From: DAOLCO01 sp964612555
GTDB lineage: Bacteria; Bdellovibrionota_C; UBA2361; SZUA-149; DAOLCO01
Assembly: GCA_964612555.1 (NCBI GenBank)
Contig: CAZTBW010000019.1
Coordinates: forward strand, 1-7,963
Direction: 5' to 3'
DNA: 7,963 bases
How positions within the stretch are numbered: position 1 is the first letter of the stretch; each line of letters opens with the position of its first letter. Under the pieces are notes generated by a model. That model worked only from the letters and a program-made list of their open reading frames with translations. It did no database searches and was not told the origin of the DNA. The position numbers and the translations under genes were made by a program. This document shows positions 6,128 to 7,963 of this stretch, piece after piece.

Positions 6128-6156
6128 AGCATAGACCAACATCTATGAGTTGAGAA
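6128..6156 (-). promoter_or_regulatory. Promoter of the arsC-arsC-aqp unit
   Basis: On the minus strand TTCTCA (6151-6156) and TATGCT (6128-6133) are 17 bp apart. The inverted repeat at 6130-6147 lies across the spacer and touches the -10 box, so a bound repressor would block the promoter. Confidence 0.5.
6130..6147. promoter_or_regulatory. ArsR-type operator, copy 1 (CATAGA-N6-TCTATG)
   Basis: Perfect 6-bp arms CATAGA (6130-6135) and TCTATG (6142-6147) with a 6-bp spacer. The same arms and spacing recur at 7053-7070, before the arsR-arsC fusion. This architecture suits a dimeric ArsR/SmtB winged-helix repressor. Confidence 0.75.
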
Positions 6157-6158
6157 CG

Positions 6159-7055
6159 TTAAGCAGGTGACGGCTGGGTGAACAGTTCAGCGAGGAGCTG
6201 CCGTACACGGCTGTCGATGTCGTCGCGGATGCGACGGACGGTCGCGAGGGGCTGATCGACAGGGTCGTCGAGATCCCAATCCAGGTAGCGGCGCCCCGGG
6301 TAGACGGGGCAGGCGTCGCCGCAGCCCATCGTGATCACCACGTCGGCGGATTTGACGGCGTCGTCGGTAAGGGGTTTGGGGAACTCGGCCCCGACGGCGA
6401 CGCCGATTTCGTCGAGTGCCGTGACGATCGTGGGGCGGACCTCCGGGGCGGGTGCGGATCCGGCGGTGCGGACGGTGACGCGGTCGCCGGCGAGCTGGCG
6501 GAGGATACCGGCGGCGAGTTGGGACCTGCCCGCGTTCTGCACGCACACGAACAGCACAGACGGCGCACTGTCGGCGTCCGCGGAAGCGCGCGCGATGTCG
6601 TCGAGGCGGGTCGAGGCGAACGCCGTCGTACGTGAAGCGAGCAGGTGCGTCACGCCCTGGTCTGCGAGCAGATCGTGGCTGTCGGTGACGTAGCGGGCGA
6701 TCGTCTCCCTGTTGAAGGTGCCGCGGTAGCGATCGGCGAGATCGTCGATCACGCGTTCCCAGTCCGGCTCCACGGCTGCGGTGGGCGGGGCGCCGACGAG
6801 GGCGGCCACGCGTTCTTGCTGGTCGGGATGGATCGAGTACCAGACGCGTCGCCCGTCGCGTTCCCTCACAACCAGTCCCTCGTCATGCAGGGCAGCCATG
6901 TGGTGGCTGACTGTGGGCTGGCGGAGCGCGAGTATTTCAGCGAGCCTGCCCACCAGCATTCCGCGCTCCGAAGCGGCCTGAATCAGCTGCAGGATGCGTG
7001 CGCGCGTGGGATCAGCCGCCACACTCAGTGCTGACGCCGGCGCGACCGAACTCAT
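6159..7055 (-). CDS. ArsR repressor fused to arsenate reductase (ArsR, three-helix bundle, LMW-PTP)
   Basis: The 298-aa product has three parts. Residues 6-85 are an ArsR/SmtB winged helix (DPTRARILQLIQ; recognition helix RQPTVSHHMAALHDEGLVV; wing RERDGRRVWYSI). Residues about 96-158 are a three-helix-bundle domain (WERVIDDLADRYRGTF, TIARYVTDS). Residues 166-292 are an LMW-PTP arsenate reductase with C171-VQNAG-R177, C245 and C249 in MGCGDACP, and DDP (263-265). It probably represses its own promoter and the arsC-arsC-aqp promoter, and also reduces arsenate. The ArsR part has no cysteine at all (first Cys is 171), so the usual arsenite-binding thiols are missing. ATG 7055 is preferred because a -10 box and an operator sit right before it; the frame is open upstream to ATG 7262, which would add 69 residues of winged-helix-like sequence. 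The stop is TAA at 6159, with 57 bp to the next gene. Confidence 0.9.
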   Translation of the reverse strand: MSSVAPASALSVAADPTRARILQLIQAASERGMLVGRLAEILALRQPTVSHHMAALHDEGLVVRERDGRRVWYSIHPDQQERVAALVGAPPTAAVEPDWERVIDDLADRYRGTFNRETIARYVTDSHDLLADQGVTHLLASRTTAFASTRLDDIARASADADSAPSVLFVCVQNAGRSQLAAGILRQLAGDRVTVRTAGSAPAPEVRPTIVTALDEIGVAVGAEFPKPLTDDAVKSADVVITMGCGDACPVYPGRRYLDWDLDDPVDQPLATVRRIRDDIDSRVRQLLAELFTQPSPA

Positions 7056-7070
7056 AGATCCCAGTCTATG
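7053..7070. promoter_or_regulatory. ArsR-type operator, copy 2, overlapping the fusion gene start
   Basis: CATAGA (7053-7058), a 6-bp spacer and TCTATG (7065-7070) repeat the arms and spacing of the site at 6130. On the minus strand, the last three bases of this site are the ATG of the arsR-arsC fusion, so repressor binding would cover the transcription start: direct autoregulation. Confidence 0.75.
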
Positions 7071-7386
7071 ACACGGGCCGCCGTCGGACCTGTTCATCGC
7101 ATTCACTAGGTCATTTGGGCGGGCCAGTGCGTTACGCACCTGTGCTCCGGCGGACGTGATCCGGTATTGCTGCCCTTGTTTGGTGACCCATTCGAGGTTC
7201 GTCAGTCGCCACAGGATCTCGCTGAGCATCCGCGGCAGTTCCTGCCGGTGTCGTGCGCTCATGTCGAGCCGTCGCCGCCCACTTGGTCGCGATCTGCTCG
7301 CTCGTCAGTGGGTCGGCGTCGGCCAGAATGTCCAGCACGAGCGCGCGGGCGGCGGTCAGGTGTCGGCGGTCGGTCGTGCCGCGCAT
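7056..7386 (-). pseudogene. Frameshifted small winged-helix protein gene
   Basis: ATG 7386 overlaps the stop of the acetyltransferase gene by one base (TGATG) and opens a plausible DNA-binding protein: RHLTAARALVLDILADAD, then LTSEQIATKWAATAR. After about 41 codons this frame turns into Arg/Thr/Ala-rich sequence ending as an 84-aa ORF. The missing second half of a winged helix is in the +1 frame from about 7262: HRQELPRMLSEILWRLTNLE, then a wing TKQGQQYRITSAGAQVRNAL. Joining the two by skipping one base near 7263 gives a coherent winged-helix protein of about 100 aa. The second frame has no stop before the arsR-arsC start at 7055. I read it as a broken gene. The alternatives are a sequencing error, or a genuine in-frame N-terminal extension of the ArsR fusion started at 7262. 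The left boundary is approximate. Its job, when intact, was probably transcriptional regulation; the family is not recognised. Confidence 0.6.
7063..7068 (-). promoter_or_regulatory. -10 box for leaderless arsR-arsC transcription
   Basis: TAGACT on the minus strand ends 7 nt before the ATG at 7055 and lies within the operator. No good -35 was found 16-19 bp upstream, so this may be a weak or activator-independent internal promoter. Confidence 0.45.
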
Positions 7387-7895
7387 CAGGTCCCGTTGAT
7401 GCTGCTGCGGCGCTCGACGAGAACCGTGTCACGCCACTGCCCGGCGTGCGGCCCACGCTGGGAACGGGCGATCCTCTCCCGCCGTCCGACCATGCGGAAC
7501 CCGGCGGACTCGTGCAGCCGGAGACTGGCCGTGTTTTCGGGGAAGATGCTGGACTGGATGGTCCAGTAGCCGGCGTTGTCTGCGGCGTCGAGGAACGCGT
7601 CGAGCAGCAGACGTCCGATGCCCTGCCCGTGGTGGGCGGGGTCGATGTAGACGGAGTGCTCGATCACACCCCGGTACACCTCTCTCGCCGATGTGGGTGA
7701 CGCCGCGGCCCACCCCACGACCGTGCCGGTATCGTCTGTCGCGACCAGCCGCGCGTCGGTCACCTTCCCGGCGTCGAACCGTTCCCAGGAAGGTGTCGTC
7801 GTTTCGAAGGTCGCTTCACCGCCGGCGATCCCGGCCGCGAGGATCAGTTCGACGGCGGGCCAGTCCGCCGCGGTCATGGGTCGGGTGCGGATCAT
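7386..7895 (-). CDS. arsN1: GNAT N-acetyltransferase, arsinothricin (ArsN1) / phosphinothricin type
   Basis: This 169-aa protein belongs to the ArsN1/PAT branch of the GNAT fold, which acetylates the amino group of arsinothricin or phosphinothricin using acetyl-CoA. Visible marks are the IRTRPMTAADWPAV opening, ATFET (28-32), GVIEHSVYI (76-84) with Glu79 at the place of the catalytic glutamate of bar/PAT, the acetyl-CoA loop HHGQGIGR (88-95), FPENTASLRLHESAGFRMVG (118-137) and the closing QWRDTVLVERR. Placement in an arsenic operon favours arsinothricin over phosphinothricin as the natural substrate; this is inference. The start ATG 7895 is chosen because of the GGGGGAGGG stretch about 11 nt upstream and because the family begins at this point; the frame is open to 7934. 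The ATG overlaps, by 4 bp, a stop codon closing an upstream frame. The stop overlaps the start of the broken winged-helix gene by 1 bp. Confidence 0.88.
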   Translation of the reverse strand: MIRTRPMTAADWPAVELILAAGIAGGEATFETTTPSWERFDAGKVTDARLVATDDTGTVVGWAAASPTSAREVYRGVIEHSVYIDPAHHGQGIGRLLLDAFLDAADNAGYWTIQSSIFPENTASLRLHESAGFRMVGRRERIARSQRGPHAGQWRDTVLVERRSSINGT

Positions 7896-7963
7896 GAGCA
7901 GCAGGACCCTCCCCCACCAAGGTCGGTGGAGCACACACCGGTCGCCGGCAGCGTGAGCTGTAC
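7892..7963 (-). CDS. Possible C-terminal tail of an upstream Cys-rich operon gene (cut by window edge)
   Basis: A minus-strand frame enters from the right edge, runs 23 codons as VQLTLPATGVCSTDLGGGGS then CCS, and stops with TGA at 7892-7894. That stop overlaps the acetyltransferase ATG by 4 bp (ATGA), the same junction type as elsewhere in this operon. A Gly-rich tail ending in a vicinal Cys pair is reminiscent of metal(loid)-binding proteins such as ArsI/CadI or some ArsR proteins. A 23-codon open stretch in GC-rich DNA can arise by chance, and the family cannot be named from this tail. Confidence 0.45.
   Translation of the reverse strand, partial: VQLTLPATGVCSTDLGGGGSCCS

Noticed and set aside
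5689..6132. Extension of the three-helix-bundle ArsC upstream to 6132
   Set aside because: This part is the compact arsC read in another frame (Arg/His-rich); the ATGA overlap at 5688 and the family length fix the start.
7914..7929. Hairpin CCACC-N6-GGTGG before the acetyltransferase gene as an attenuator
   Set aside because: Only 5-bp arms, common by chance at this GC content, and probably inside the coding sequence of the upstream gene.
1..7963. CRISPR arrays, rRNA genes, insertion sequences or transposases
   Set aside because: No regularly spaced repeats, rRNA-like sequence or transposase-like reading frame was seen on either strand.

Overview
This window looks like a GC-rich actinobacterial chromosome, most likely Microbacteriaceae (Microbacterium-like). 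I base this on base composition, -10 boxes placed about 6-7 nt before start codons (leaderless transcription), an arsenate reductase type with an N-terminal three-helix bundle as in Corynebacterium, and the style of the truncated membrane protein at the left edge. The genus is inference only.

Layout. (1) 1-376, minus: N-terminal part of a Pro/Ala-rich membrane protein. (2) 517-2277, plus: a one-piece GmrSD-like DUF262-DUF1524 (HNH) nuclease with an SD-preceded TTG start. It is followed by 2311-2958, plus: a protein with a ScoMcrA-like N-terminal head domain and a C-terminal zinc-ribbon-like tail but no nuclease motif. This second gene seems to have its own leaderless promoter with a perfect 16-bp palindrome between the -35 and -10 boxes. 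The pair looks like a small defence module against modified DNA. (3) 2959-3280: non-coding, with a 21-bp copy of a tRNA 3' end (T-loop to discriminator) that is a candidate attachment-site scar. (4) 3281-3898, minus, and 4020-4199, plus: a divergent pair, an unrecognised protein with a C-terminal HTH and a 59-aa excisionase/MerR-like HTH protein. (5) 4319 to the right edge, minus: an arsenic-resistance cluster.

The arsenic cluster, in transcription order (right to left), is: the Cys-rich C-terminal tail of a protein cut by the window edge; an ArsN1/phosphinothricin-type GNAT acetyltransferase; a winged-helix gene broken by a frameshift; a cysteine-free ArsR domain fused to an arsenate reductase; a compact ArsC; a second ArsC with a three-helix-bundle N-terminus; and an aquaglyceroporin (AqpS-like). 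Most junctions are 1- or 4-bp stop/start overlaps. Two copies of the inverted repeat CATAGA-N6-TCTATG lie at the promoter of the ArsR-ArsC fusion and at that of the arsC-arsC-aqp unit, so the fusion protein probably controls both. A plausible scheme is that arsenate is reduced by up to three reductase domains and arsenite leaves through the channel, with acetylation detoxifying arsinothricin-like compounds. No Acr3/ArsB pump is visible, though one may lie beyond 7963.

The most interesting points are the sensor-reductase fusion whose ArsR half has no cysteine, the paired operators, the DUF262/ScoMcrA-head gene pair and the tRNA-derived scar.
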